A stretch of 64,000 bases of DNA, taken from assembly GCA_047638695.1 (NCBI GenBank), contig JBLINY010000001.1, positions 62,001 to 126,000 on the forward strand, in the 5' to 3' direction. The DNA comes from JAHECQ01 sp047638695. GTDB taxonomy: Bacteria > Actinomycetota > Acidimicrobiia > Acidimicrobiales > SZUA-35. Below, piece by piece: positions 1 to 8,708 of this stretch (position 1 is the stretch's first letter; every line of letters begins with the position of its first letter). A program made the translations under genes and the position numbers. The notes under the pieces were generated by a model. It did not search any database. It was not told where the DNA came from and was given only the letters and a program-made list of their open reading frames with translations.

Positions 1-323
1 GGACGATGGCGTCAAGTATCGAGAGCTCGTTCACGTCACAGCTCGTTCGTCAGTGGGCTGGTGCATAAAACTCTCGCGCATTGACAGAGTGTCGCACCCC
101 GCCTCCGTCCAGCGGGGGAGTGCCGCCCTGTGGGCAAAAAGAGTGGTGCCGCCGGTCCCTCCACCGGCGGCACCAACCATCGAGTCGTGCGTAAGCCCGT
201 TGCTCGATCCGTCGCACCTACTACTGTGACCGCCGGACGCGATGTCCTCTGTAACCCCGCTTACACAACGATCGATTTCTTGACATTTACTGTCTCAACA
301 AGCTGCCGCAAGCAGAATGCTCG
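1..323. other. Left-edge non-coding stretch
   Basis: No convincing gene lies here. Open frames across it have no family resemblance and unlikely composition. It holds a strong 13-bp inverted repeat at 144-175 (listed separately) and a weaker 6-bp GC hairpin at 97-117. The first bases could belong to the end of a gene outside the window, but nothing is recognisable. Confidence 0.5.
144..175 (-). terminator. Intrinsic terminator for the antiporter gene
   Basis: A perfect 13-bp GC-rich stem (144-156 with 163-175) encloses a 6-base loop. Read on the minus strand it is followed within a few bases by a run of five T (complement of the A run at 136-140). This is the shape of a rho-independent terminator for transcription leaving the antiporter gene about 150 bp upstream. 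On the plus strand there is no T run. Confidence 0.65.
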
Positions 324-2066
324 TCAAGCAGAGGGAAGCTGGGTGCTCGTGGCCACGATCTTGGTGCCGGTGCCACTCGATCCAAAGCTGACCGACGAGC
401 TGGCTTCGTCGACCGAGGCCAACACGATGGTGTCGTCGGTGATCAAACTGCCGGGCTCGGCAACGAGTATTTCGCCGTCGGTCGCCATGGCTTCGTCCAT
501 TTGTTGTGCCGTGACGCTGTCGAAGGCGGGCCGGGTCGTGATTGCAGCACCGACGCCGCCTGTGCCGGGCGAATGGCGGAGTGCATAGATGTTCGACCGG
601 CCAACGATGTGGCCGAGCCGACTAACGGCAGCAGTAACCAATTCGGTGCGATCGGAAAGCACCAGGACGGTGCCAACCCCCAGAGCATCGGCTGCCTCCT
701 CGAGGTCCTCGCTTTGGAGGTCACCGTCGTAGGCGAGCAGCGTCATCTGCCCCGCTCGCCGACGTTCGATCTGGCGGTCGGTGAAGATCATGGTGACGAT
801 GCCGAGCTCCTGCAGCGCACTTGCGAACTCGAGATGCCAGCGCGAGCCGCCGACAATGGCGATGGCTCGCTTCGGCGGCCTGGCAATACGAAGGATGCGG
901 GCGAGAGGCACGGCGCCGAAGCCGTACAGCACAACGGTGGCCACGATCACGACCATGGTGATTGGTGCCAGTGGGCCGGGGTCTATCCCGGCTTCGGCTA
1001 ACTCGAGCGCAAAGACCGACGAGACGGCAGCCGCCACGATGCCGCGAGGCGCGACGCACATGAGGAAGAGTCGTTCGTTCGTGCTCATACCCGACCCGAG
1101 GGTCGACACCAACACGGTAAGAGGGCGGGCGACGAAGACAAGCAGCAGGGTGAGCCCGAGCGCAGGTAGCGCGATGTCTGCGAGTTCATCGAGGTCGACA
1201 CGGGCTCCGAGGACGAGGAACAGAGCGCCGAGCACTAAGAAGCTGACATCTTCGGCGAACTCGAGCACATGTCGAGCCGGCACCCGCTTCTGGTTAGCAA
1301 GAAGGAGGCCCAGCGTCGTTGTAGCCATGAGGCCGGCCTCGGGCCGCACCAGGTTCGCCAACGCGAACGACGCAACGGCAAACGACAACGCGATCGGATT
1401 CTGGAGATGGTCAGGAATGATGTGTCGCTGCAGCGCGGCAACGAAGAGTGCGCCGAACGACAGACCGATCAGGCCGCCGACGAGCAGGGTTGAGCCGGCT
1501 CGAGTCATGGCCCGAAGCGGGTCGGCCTCCTCGATCACTGCGTCGAGCACCACCACAGCGAGGGTGGCACCGACCGGATCGATGACGATGCCCTCCCAGC
1601 GGAGAACCTCTGCCACCGAGTGGCGAGGCTGAGCGAGGCGCAGCAACGGGATGACAACGGTGGGACCAGACACGACCAACACGGCGCCGATCAGAGCAGC
1701 CATGCGAAGGTTCACGTCGAAAAAGAACTTGGCGCCAATCCAACCGACGATCCAGGTGATGAACGCACCGATGGTGACGAGGCGTACGACCACCGTTCGT
1801 ACGTTCCGAGTGCGTTCGAAGCGAAGGCTGAGTCCGCCCTCGAACAACAACAGCCCGACGCCGAGGGAGATGAGGGGAAACAGTAGCGAACCGAATTGCT
1901 CGTCTGGATCGAGGACTCCGGTTACCGGACCAGCAATGACCCCGGCAGGAAGCAAGAGCAGAATCGATGGGATTTTGAGGCGAGACGCCAGTAAAAGGGA
2001 GCCAACTCCGAGAATCAGGATGATGGCCGTTGCCGTTGTTGCGTCAGCACCGCTCGCGATCAGCAT
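324..2066 (-). CDS. Monovalent cation/proton antiporter, CPA1/CPA2 type, with C-terminal nucleotide-binding-like domain
   Basis: A 580-residue integral membrane protein. Residues 1-390 hold about twelve hydrophobic segments of the Na+/H+ exchanger fold, with the polar helix breaks expected for transport (near IDPVGA around residue 165 and APRGIVAA around residue 335). Residues 400-500 form a Rossmann-like TrkA-N region, although the usual GxGxxG loop is degenerate (VGGSRWH). Such proteins swap H+ for Na+ or K+ across the cytoplasmic membrane and serve pH and salt homeostasis. It is a single gene, divergent from the next one with 27 bp between starts. Substrate ion cannot be told from sequence. 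Confidence 0.85.
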   Translation of the reverse strand: MLIASGADATTATAIILILGVGSLLLASRLKIPSILLLLPAGVIAGPVTGVLDPDEQFGSLLFPLISLGVGLLLFEGGLSLRFERTRNVRTVVVRLVTIGAFITWIVGWIGAKFFFDVNLRMAALIGAVLVVSGPTVVIPLLRLAQPRHSVAEVLRWEGIVIDPVGATLAVVVLDAVIEEADPLRAMTRAGSTLLVGGLIGLSFGALFVAALQRHIIPDHLQNPIALSFAVASFALANLVRPEAGLMATTTLGLLLANQKRVPARHVLEFAEDVSFLVLGALFLVLGARVDLDELADIALPALGLTLLLVFVARPLTVLVSTLGSGMSTNERLFLMCVAPRGIVAAAVSSVFALELAEAGIDPGPLAPITMVVIVATVVLYGFGAVPLARILRIARPPKRAIAIVGGSRWHLEFASALQELGIVTMIFTDRQIERRRAGQMTLLAYDGDLQSEDLEEAADALGVGTVLVLSDRTELVTAAVSRLGHIVGRSNIYALRHSPGTGGVGAAITTRPAFDSVTAQQMDEAMATDGEILVAEPGSLITDDTIVLASVDEASSSVSFGSSGTGTKIVATSTQLPSA

Positions 2067-2093
2067 ATTAACTCACCAGAGTAGGCTTTCGGC

Positions 2094-2540
2094 GTGAAAC
2101 TCGGACCGATCGTGGGGCTCGGAAGCGGATTTGGTGCTTGGACGCTGGCCGAATACTTAACGCATCGGTTCCCAATGCATGCTACGCGGGGTTCATCGTC
2201 CCTGGCCGATGAGCATCTTGATCATCACAGCGCCCCGCTGACGACGGTCAAACTGGCGGCCGACGCCCACAACGTGGCGTTCAAGGGTGGCGCCTTGGTT
2301 CTCGGCTCGCTACTGGTGTCGGTGCCCTTCGGAACAGGCTTCAGCGCCGGGTACGCCGGTTACACGTACTTGCACGACCGGATCCATCACCGTGCTGCCC
2401 GCAGCGCAATGGCCCAGCGGGTCTGGCAGCACCATCACCTGCATCACCAGGGAGGGCCGGCAACGAACTTCGGTGTCACGACACCGGTCTGGGACGTGGT
2501 GTTCCGCACTCGGCGCAGGGTCGCTACGGTCGCACCGTGA
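2094..2540 (+). CDS. Small fatty acid hydroxylase / sterol desaturase superfamily protein
   Basis: A 148-residue membrane protein with the histidine clusters of the di-iron fatty acid hydroxylase superfamily: HRFPMH near residue 25, HLDHH near 41, HDRIHH near 95 and HHHLHH near 112. Two hydrophobic stretches lie between them. This class uses a di-iron centre to hydroxylate or desaturate lipids or carotenoids. At 148 residues it is shorter than typical members (200-300), resembling the short carotenoid-hydroxylase-like proteins. Substrate is unknown. Its stop overlaps the GTG start of folD by 4 bp, suggesting translational coupling. Confidence 0.7.
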   Translation: MKLGPIVGLGSGFGAWTLAEYLTHRFPMHATRGSSSLADEHLDHHSAPLTTVKLAADAHNVAFKGGALVLGSLLVSVPFGTGFSAGYAGYTYLHDRIHHRAARSAMAQRVWQHHHLHHQGGPATNFGVTTPVWDVVFRTRRRVATVAP

Positions 2541-3415
2541 CTGAACACGAGCGCACCGCTGATGGAGCGGTGCTAATGGATGGCAACCGGCTCCGCGACA
2601 TCCTCTTGGCCAAGTTGAGGACAGAGGTCGAGGCAGCTGGTAATCCGCCGGTGTGCCTCGCCACGGTGTTGGTCGGCGACGACAAGCCGAGCCAGATGTA
2701 CGTCCGCTCGAAACAAAAGAAGGCAGTCGAGGCCGGTCTGTCGTCTCGTCACGTCGGAATCGACAGCGACGCCTCGCAGGTCGAGGTCGAAGCGGCCGTT
2801 CGGGAGTTGGTCGACGATCCCGACGTGCACGGCATCTTGGTTCAGTTGCCGCTGCCCGACGGGTTCGACGCCGAGCGAGTGCTCGAGCTGATCCCACCCG
2901 AGAAGGATGTCGACGGGTTGACTGAACGCTCGATGGGTCGGCTCGTACGCGATCTACCCGGGCACGCCCCGTGCACACCGCTGGGCGTCATCCGACTTCT
3001 CGACTTCTACGGGGTGTCGACTGTTGGCAAGCAGGCGGTCGTTGTCGGCCGGTCCACGTTGGTCGGGCTGCCCCAGGTTCTGTTGTTGGGTCGCAAGGGC
3101 ACCGACGCCACGGTCACGCTGGCACATTCGCGAACAACCGACCTGGCGGCGGTCACCCGGCAGGCCGACATTGTTGTGGCTGCCGCCGGGATGGCCCGGA
3201 TGATCACGGCCGACCATGTGAAGCCTGGCGCAGCCATCGTTGATGTCGGTATCTCGCGCACCGAGGATGGAGTCGTTGGCGATGTCGACTTCGATGCCGT
3301 CCAGGCTGTCGCTGGTGCGGTCACGCCGATGCCGGGCGGAACCGGCCCGATGACCATTGCTTGTCTGATGGAGAACACCTGGGCCGCAGCCAAAATGCTC
3401 GGCGCCGTCAGCTAA
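2537..3415 (+). CDS. folD: Bifunctional methylenetetrahydrofolate dehydrogenase / methenyltetrahydrofolate cyclohydrolase FolD
   Basis: FolD oxidises 5,10-methylene-THF with NADP+ and hydrolyses the product to 10-formyl-THF in one-carbon metabolism. The 292-residue protein shows the signature YVRSKQKKA with the catalytic Lys (near residue 58), VQLPLP, PCTPLG, the NADP-site GRSTLVGLP and the C-terminal PGGTGPMT. Length is normal for the family. The GTG at 2537 overlaps the preceding stop. An ATG at 2576 is an alternative start that would remove 13 residues that are not conserved in the family. Formate activation by a ligase is not encoded nearby, but a formate dehydrogenase lies 4 kb downstream. 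Confidence 0.97.
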   Translation: MTEHERTADGAVLMDGNRLRDILLAKLRTEVEAAGNPPVCLATVLVGDDKPSQMYVRSKQKKAVEAGLSSRHVGIDSDASQVEVEAAVRELVDDPDVHGILVQLPLPDGFDAERVLELIPPEKDVDGLTERSMGRLVRDLPGHAPCTPLGVIRLLDFYGVSTVGKQAVVVGRSTLVGLPQVLLLGRKGTDATVTLAHSRTTDLAAVTRQADIVVAAAGMARMITADHVKPGAAIVDVGISRTEDGVVGDVDFDAVQAVAGAVTPMPGGTGPMTIACLMENTWAAAKMLGAVS

Positions 3416-3450
3416 ACCGCTCGGAAGACCTCGCACTAAGGTGCGGACTC

Positions 3451-3774
3451 ATGAGCGTCAGAGTCGAACTCGAAGACATCGCGGCAGCGGTTGCATCGGT
3501 AGACGGGGCTGCTTTTCTCCTCACCACCAATGCGGACTCTTCGCCTCATCCGGCAAACGTCCGGGTCGAGTTTGCCGACAACCGATTCACTGCTTCGGCC
3601 GGTCGGCGCAGTTGTACCAACTGTGCCGAGCGGTCAGCCGTGACGTTGCTGTGGCCCAACGCCGGAGACGACGACATGAGCCTGCTGGTTGATGGCGTCG
3701 CCCGCGTCGTTTCGACCGACGATGGCATCTTGGAGATCGATCCGACCAGTGCCATATGGCACCGCGCGGCCTGA
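3451..3774 (+). CDS. Pyridoxamine 5'-phosphate oxidase-like split-barrel protein
   Basis: A 107-residue protein. The pattern of an N-terminal helix followed by FLLTTNADSSPHPANVRVEF, a middle Cys-containing strand and LLVDGVARVV fits the FMN-binding split-barrel superfamily in a short form. Such proteins bind FMN, F420 or heme; the ligand is not obvious. Two Cys (SCTNCAERS) lie near residue 50, which is unusual for an FMN oxidase. I chose the ATG at 3451 because the longer in-frame extension runs back into folD. It lies 35 bp after folD and 6 bp before the PrsW gene, so all three probably share a transcript. Confidence 0.65.
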   Translation: MSVRVELEDIAAAVASVDGAAFLLTTNADSSPHPANVRVEFADNRFTASAGRRSCTNCAERSAVTLLWPNAGDDDMSLLVDGVARVVSTDDGILEIDPTSAIWHRAA

Positions 3775-3780
3775 GGCTCC

Positions 3781-4926
3781 ATGCAAGCAACACCGCCTCC
3801 GCCCGCCGTGGGAGCGAACGCCCCCGGGTGGTACGCCGACCCCTGGGCTGTGGCTGCCTGGCGTTGGTGGGATGGCCAGGTCTGGACGGCGCACACCGCA
3901 GCCGTCGAGGGGCGTAAGCCGCGGCTTCCAGCATGGTTGAGTCCGCCGGTCGTTGTGTGCGGCGTACTGGTGGCCTTGATGATCCTCGGCCTCGCGGTCC
4001 AGGCGCCATTGGCTATTCCGCTTGGTCTTGTTCCGCTCGCCATCGTCGTGCCGGTGTTGCTTTGGATCGACCGAGTCGAACCCGAGCCCTGGCAGGCCCG
4101 TATTCACGCGCTGCTTTGGGGTGGCACCGTGGCGGTCTTCTTTGCCGCCATTATCAACCAGATCGTTGGTGAGGTTGCGGGTACCACCGCAGCGGCCGTC
4201 CTGTCAGCGCCGATTGTCGAGGAGGCCGGGAAGGCAGTTGGCATCTGGTACGCAGTCCGACGCAAGGAGCTCGACGGTGTAATGGACGGCATTGTCTACG
4301 CCGGCTGGACGGCGCTCGGCTTCGCTGTCGTCGAAGACTTTCTCTATTTCGCTCAGGCCGATGAAGGCGGCGTGTTGGTGCAGGTGTTCGTGCTGCGCGC
4401 TCTGCTCACGCCGTTTGCCCATCCGCTGTTCACGGCCTGGACAGGGCTGGCGATCGGCCGAGCGGCTGCGAGCGGCAAGCCGGTGTTCCCCGCTGTTCTG
4501 TGGGGTTACGGCCTGGCTGTTGCATCGCACATGGCTTGGAACGGTTCGTTGACCCTTGGCGAGACCGAGGACGGAGCGCCGTTCCTTGGTCTGTCGATCC
4601 TCTTGTTCATTGTTTTGTTCCTTGTAGGTCTGGCCATTCTGTTTGCCACTCGCCGCAAAGAGCAGAAGCGTTTCATCGCCCTGGTTCCGTGGTTGGCGCA
4701 GCGGTACGGCATGGCACCGCAGGAGATCTCAATCTTTGGTGACTGGAAGGCCATGTTGTCAGCCCGACGCAAGCTGGCGAAGCCCCAGCGCTCCTATTTC
4801 GATGGCATTCACGCGGCCCTCGCTCGGCTAGCCCATCTCCATGATCAGCCGGGCGACACCGATCGGGCTCGTGAAGAGGTTTTGATGGCCCAGCTCAACA
4901 AAGCTCGCCACAGAACCACGACCTGA
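3781..4926 (+). CDS. PrsW-type intramembrane metalloprotease with N-terminal DUF2510 domain
   Basis: A 381-residue protein. Residues 12-40 form a DUF2510 motif (GWYADP...WWDGQVWTAHT). This is followed by about eight membrane helices carrying the PrsW hallmarks EEAGK (near residue 146), ED in the FAVVEDFLYF segment (near 180) and a histidine in TPFAHPLFTAW. PrsW proteases cleave membrane anti-sigma factors in Bacillus. Here no sigma/anti-sigma pair is adjacent, so the substrate is unknown. The C-terminal 80 residues are charged and cytoplasmic. Confidence 0.85.
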   Translation: MQATPPPPAVGANAPGWYADPWAVAAWRWWDGQVWTAHTAAVEGRKPRLPAWLSPPVVVCGVLVALMILGLAVQAPLAIPLGLVPLAIVVPVLLWIDRVEPEPWQARIHALLWGGTVAVFFAAIINQIVGEVAGTTAAAVLSAPIVEEAGKAVGIWYAVRRKELDGVMDGIVYAGWTALGFAVVEDFLYFAQADEGGVLVQVFVLRALLTPFAHPLFTAWTGLAIGRAAASGKPVFPAVLWGYGLAVASHMAWNGSLTLGETEDGAPFLGLSILLFIVLFLVGLAILFATRRKEQKRFIALVPWLAQRYGMAPQEISIFGDWKAMLSARRKLAKPQRSYFDGIHAALARLAHLHDQPGDTDRAREEVLMAQLNKARHRTTT

Positions 4927-4952
4927 CACAGCGACCGCCTGAAGAGTGTCTG

Positions 4953-6674
4953 CTATGGGCCGGACGTCGCGAGAGCGGCAGCGATTGCTTGGGCGACCGT
5001 GTTCGCTGCAGTCCCGAGGGCGACGTTCTGGGTGTCGCCGCTGCGACGTTCGGTGAGTTCGATCTCGCCGCTGGCCAGGCCCTTCGGGCCGACCGTGAGC
5101 CGAAATGGGATGCCAACCAGCTCAGCATCGGCGAACTTTACGCCCGCTCGAGCGTCGCGGTCGTCGAGTAGTACGTCTACGCCGGCTTCCTTGAGCTCGG
5201 TGTAGAGCTTTTCGCCCGCCGCCAGCGTGTCGTCGTCGACTCGCATCAAGGTGATGACGCACTCGAAGGGTGCAATAGATACCGGCCAGATGATGCCGCT
5301 GTCGTCATAGTTGGCCTCGACGGCGGCCGCCATGTTTCGGCCGATACCAATGCCGTAGCTGCCCATGATGACAGGAACTTCCTTGCCATCGGTGTCGGCC
5401 ACCGTGACACCGAATTTCTCGGCGTACACCGTGCCCAGCTTGAAGATGTGGCCAATTTCGATGCAGCGAACGATCTCGATGGGATTGGCGCACGTTGGGC
5501 ATGGCTCGCCGGCACTCACCTCACGGAGGTCGGCCCACTGGGTGACCTCGAGATCGCGAGTGATATCGACCCCTCGCCAATGCCAATCGTCTTCGTTGGC
5601 CCCGGTGGTCATATTGGTGCGACCCCGCAACGCTTCATCGACGATGACGGGGTGAGCCGTGACCCCGACAGCACCGAGGCTTCCCGGGCTGGCTCCGAGG
5701 GCCTCGATCGCTTCTTCGGGCTCAGCGGGGCGGACGCGGCTGGCGCCGGTCGCATCCATCAACTTCTGGACGTTCAGCGGATGGTCACCTCGGACGACCG
5801 CCAAGGTGACCTTGTCGTCGAGGACCATCACCATTGTCTTTAGCTGGCGGACGGCTGCAGCGCCGCCTTCCATCTTCTCGAGAGCGGCGATGGTGCGGAT
5901 TCCTGGAGTGGGGAAGCGCTCGGGCTCAGAGGGAGCGTCGTCGTCATCGATCACCGGCAGCTGTGACGTCGCCTTCTCGATGTTGGCGGAATAGCCGCAT
6001 GAGCTGCATCGAGCAACGTCGTCTTCGCCGGCATCCGAGGGTGTCATGAACTCGATCGATGCGTTGCCACCCATGGCGCCGCTGCTTGCCTCCACGCCGA
6101 AAGCGGGTACACCGATCCGCTCGAAGATGCGGCGATAGGCGGCATCGTGTGCATCGAACTGACGGTCGAGACCGGCGGCATCGAGATCGAAGCTGTATGA
6201 GTCTTTCATATGGAATTCGCGGACTCGCAACAAGCCCGATTTGGGGCGTGCCTCGTCGCGGAACTTGGTCTGGATGTGATACCAGAGCTGAGGTAGCTGC
6301 TTGTACGAACTGAGCTCGGCAGCCACTGTGGCGAAGATCTCTTCGTGCGTGATTCCGAGAGCGTTCTCGGCGCCTTTCCGGTCGGTGAGCCGGAACATGA
6401 TCTCGCCCATGCTGTCCCAGCGACCCGACTGCTTCCAGATGTCGGCGGGATGCATCGTGGGTAGGAGAAACTCTTGTCCACCGATGGCATCGATCTCGTT
6501 GCGAACTATCTGGGCCACCTTCTGATGAACCCGCCAGCCAAGCGGAAGCATGGAGTAGTGGCCGGCATGAAGCTGGCGGATGAAGCCGCCTCGGATTAAC
6601 AACTTGTGGCTCGGCGCGACCGCATCGTTGGGAGCATCTCGAAGAGTCGGCACGAACAACTGTGACCAGCGCAT
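4953..6674 (-). CDS. proS: Prolyl-tRNA synthetase, bacterial type with editing insertion
   Basis: Class II aminoacyl-tRNA synthetase that charges tRNA-Pro. The 573-residue protein has class II motif regions: SHKLLIRGGFIRQLHAGHYSMLPLG (motif 1 area), FRDEARPKSGLLRVREFHMKDSYSF (motif 2) and GSYGIGIGRNMAA (motif 3). The YbaK-like editing insertion lies around residues 230-400, and an anticodon-binding domain is at the C terminus. I place the start at the ATG at 6674 (MRWSQLF...), where the family normally begins; an upstream in-frame start at 6704 would add ten residues. It is divergent from the formate dehydrogenase operon. Confidence 0.97.
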   Translation of the reverse strand: MRWSQLFVPTLRDAPNDAVAPSHKLLIRGGFIRQLHAGHYSMLPLGWRVHQKVAQIVRNEIDAIGGQEFLLPTMHPADIWKQSGRWDSMGEIMFRLTDRKGAENALGITHEEIFATVAAELSSYKQLPQLWYHIQTKFRDEARPKSGLLRVREFHMKDSYSFDLDAAGLDRQFDAHDAAYRRIFERIGVPAFGVEASSGAMGGNASIEFMTPSDAGEDDVARCSSCGYSANIEKATSQLPVIDDDDAPSEPERFPTPGIRTIAALEKMEGGAAAVRQLKTMVMVLDDKVTLAVVRGDHPLNVQKLMDATGASRVRPAEPEEAIEALGASPGSLGAVGVTAHPVIVDEALRGRTNMTTGANEDDWHWRGVDITRDLEVTQWADLREVSAGEPCPTCANPIEIVRCIEIGHIFKLGTVYAEKFGVTVADTDGKEVPVIMGSYGIGIGRNMAAAVEANYDDSGIIWPVSIAPFECVITLMRVDDDTLAAGEKLYTELKEAGVDVLLDDRDARAGVKFADAELVGIPFRLTVGPKGLASGEIELTERRSGDTQNVALGTAANTVAQAIAAALATSGP

Positions 6675-6746
6675 GACCGCAGACCCTACTGGGGTAATTG
6701 CCACCCATAGCGGTGATTCGGCCGCGGGGCCTGCGACACTTGCATC

Positions 6747-8708
6747 ATGCCTAGGAACTCTCGTGATCCGAAGCGGCTCTCAGCTTCCAAGCCACGGCTC
6801 ACCACGCCGCTTGTGCGTGTCGATGGCGAGCTTCAGCCGACCACCTGGGATGTCGCCCTCAGTCGAGTGGCCGAGGGCTTTGCTGAGGTGAAAGCCACGG
6901 CCGGGTCTGGCGCTTTCGCCATGTTCTCGTGTTCGAAGAGCACAAACGAGATGAACTACGCAGCCCAGAAGTTCAGCCGCATTGTTCTGGGGTCGAACAA
7001 CATCGACTCTTGCAACCGAACTTGACACGCTCCTAGCGTCGTCGGTCTGGCGACAGTCTTTGGTGCCGGCGGCGGCACCTCCTCCTACAAGGAGGTCGAA
7101 GAAACTGATGTGGTCCTGCTGTGGGGATCAAATGCCCGCGAGGCGCACCCCATTTATTTTCATCACCTGATGAAGGGACTCGATGCTGGCGCCCACATGT
7201 ACGCGGTTGATCCGCGGCGAACCTCGTCGACCAAATTCGCCGACGTCTGGCTGGGCCTCAATGTCGGCTCCGACGTCGCCATGGCCAACACGGTGGCCAA
7301 CCACATCATCACGAGCGGCTGGGCAAACGCCGAGTTCATCGCGACCTCAACCGAAGGATTCGAAGCCTTCGCAGCTTCAGTCGCTTCCTACTCCCTTGAG
7401 GTAGGCGAAGAACTCACCGGGGTCCCGGCCAGAGCTATCGCCGAGATGGCCGAAGCTTACGCAAAGGCCGACACGGCTCAGATCTTGTGGACGCTGGGAA
7501 TCACCGAACACCACAACGGGGTCGACAACGTGCTCGCGCTGTGCAACCTGGCGCTGCTCACTGGTCATGTTGGGGTCTGGGGTAGCGGCCTGGTGCCGCT
7601 TCGCGGACAAAACAACGTGCAGGGCGGCGGCGATATGGGAGCGTTGCCCGACAAGCTGCCGGGGTTCCAGGACATCGGTGACGACGTGGCCCGTAGCCGA
7701 TTCGAGGCGGTCTGGGGAAGGCCAGTACCGGCTCAGCCGGGCATCCATCTCACGCTCATGTTCGAAGCGATGGAGCGAGGTGAAATCAAGGCCGCATACG
7801 TTCTCGGCGAGAATCCGGCCGACTCCGAAGCCGACGTCGAACACGCTCGGTCGATTCTCAAAGGTCTTGACCTGTTGGTCGTGCAGGACATCTTCATGAC
7901 TCGCACTGCTGAGCTGGCCGACGTGGTGTTACCGGCCTCGATCGGATGGGCTGAATGTGATGGCACCGTGACCTCATCCGAGCGTCGTGTGCAACGGGTG
8001 CGTGCCGCCGTTACTCCGCCGGGTGAGGCCATGCACGATCACGAGATCATCGGCGCGATCGCTAAACACATGGGCGTGCCGTGGGGAGATCCGACCCCAG
8101 AAGATCTCTGGAACGAACTTCGTGAACTCTCTCCTGTCCACGCCGGAATGTCCTACGAACGGCTTGAAGCCGAGGGTGGCCTTCAGTGGCCGTGCCCCGA
8201 TCTTGATCACCCAGGTTCGCCATTCCTTCATGGCTGGTTGTGGGAGGACGATCTCGGTGGTCGACCTCGGGCCCCGTTTTCGCTAGCCGACCACGAAGGG
8301 CCGAAGGAGCACCTCACCGCCGAGTTTCCTCTACGGCTCACCACGGGTCGGGCGCTCGACAGCTACAACACGGGGGTGCAGTCAGGTCATCTCGATTCGC
8401 CCATTCGCTACGGAGATGCCCTGGACGTGAACCCCGCCGACGCGTCACGGCTAGGTGTTGTGGACGGGGAATCGGTTCGCGTGTCTTCGCCGCGCGGGTC
8501 GGTCGAGATGGAGATTCGGGTGCAGCCTGACATCCCGATTGGTCTCACGTTCACCACGTTCCACTTTCCCGATCTGATCGACACCAATCGGTTGACCAAC
8601 GACGAGTGGGACCGCAGTTCGGGAACGTCGGAGTTCAAAGCAGCAGCCATTCGTATCGACAAGATCCCTCCGGCACAGGCATTACTCGATACAGGCACGA
8701 GCCGGTGA
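6747..8708 (+). CDS. fdhA: Formate dehydrogenase catalytic subunit, predicted selenoprotein (TGA at 7023-7025 = Sec93)
   Basis: Molybdopterin-bis-MGD oxidoreductase that oxidises formate to CO2. The frame is open from 6747 to 8708 apart from one in-frame TGA at 7023-7025, in the context CNRT-Sec-HAPSVVGL. This is where formate dehydrogenases carry their catalytic Sec or Cys followed by the conserved His. Downstream, LWGSNAREAHP, RGQNNVQGGGDMGALPD and VVQDIFMTRTAELADVVLP match the molybdopterin and formate dehydrogenase cores, so the gene is intact on both sides of the TGA. It is 653 residues long. It lacks the N-terminal CxxCxxxC [4Fe-4S] domain of its family, which is found instead at the C terminus of the gene ending at 11499. 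Ordinary gene callers would split it into 6747-7025 and 7110-8708. Confidence 0.93.
7023..7054 (+). promoter_or_regulatory. Bacterial SECIS-like hairpin directing selenocysteine at UGA 7023-7025
   Basis: Bases 7038-7043 pair with 7049-7054 (six pairs, one G-U) around the loop GGUCU at 7044-7048. The loop starts 18 bases after the UGA. As I recall the E. coli fdhF element, it has the same GGUC loop at the same 18-base distance. The bulged U of the E. coli element is not evident; a U-G wobble sits there instead. The hairpin is within the coding sequence, as bacterial SECIS elements are. Confidence 0.85.

Noticed and set aside
97..117. Second GC hairpin as a terminator
   Set aside because: Only six pairs with a nine-base loop and no T run on either strand.
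278..310. TTGACA-like promoter box near 279-284
   Set aside because: No suitable -10 box with a gene downstream on that strand; it points into the antisense of the antiporter gene.
130..588. Plus-strand open frame at the left edge
   Set aside because: It spans the terminator hairpin and then the 3' end of the antiporter in antisense; composition is not protein-like.
781..1632. 283-residue plus-strand frame inside the antiporter gene
   Set aside because: Very rich in Ser, Arg and Thr without hydrophobic core, as expected for an antisense shadow.
7023..7025. In-frame TGA read as a nonsense mutation or as the end of a truncated pseudogene
   Set aside because: It is at the exact catalytic Sec/Cys position, the reading frame and family motifs continue, and a SECIS-like hairpin with correct loop and spacing follows.
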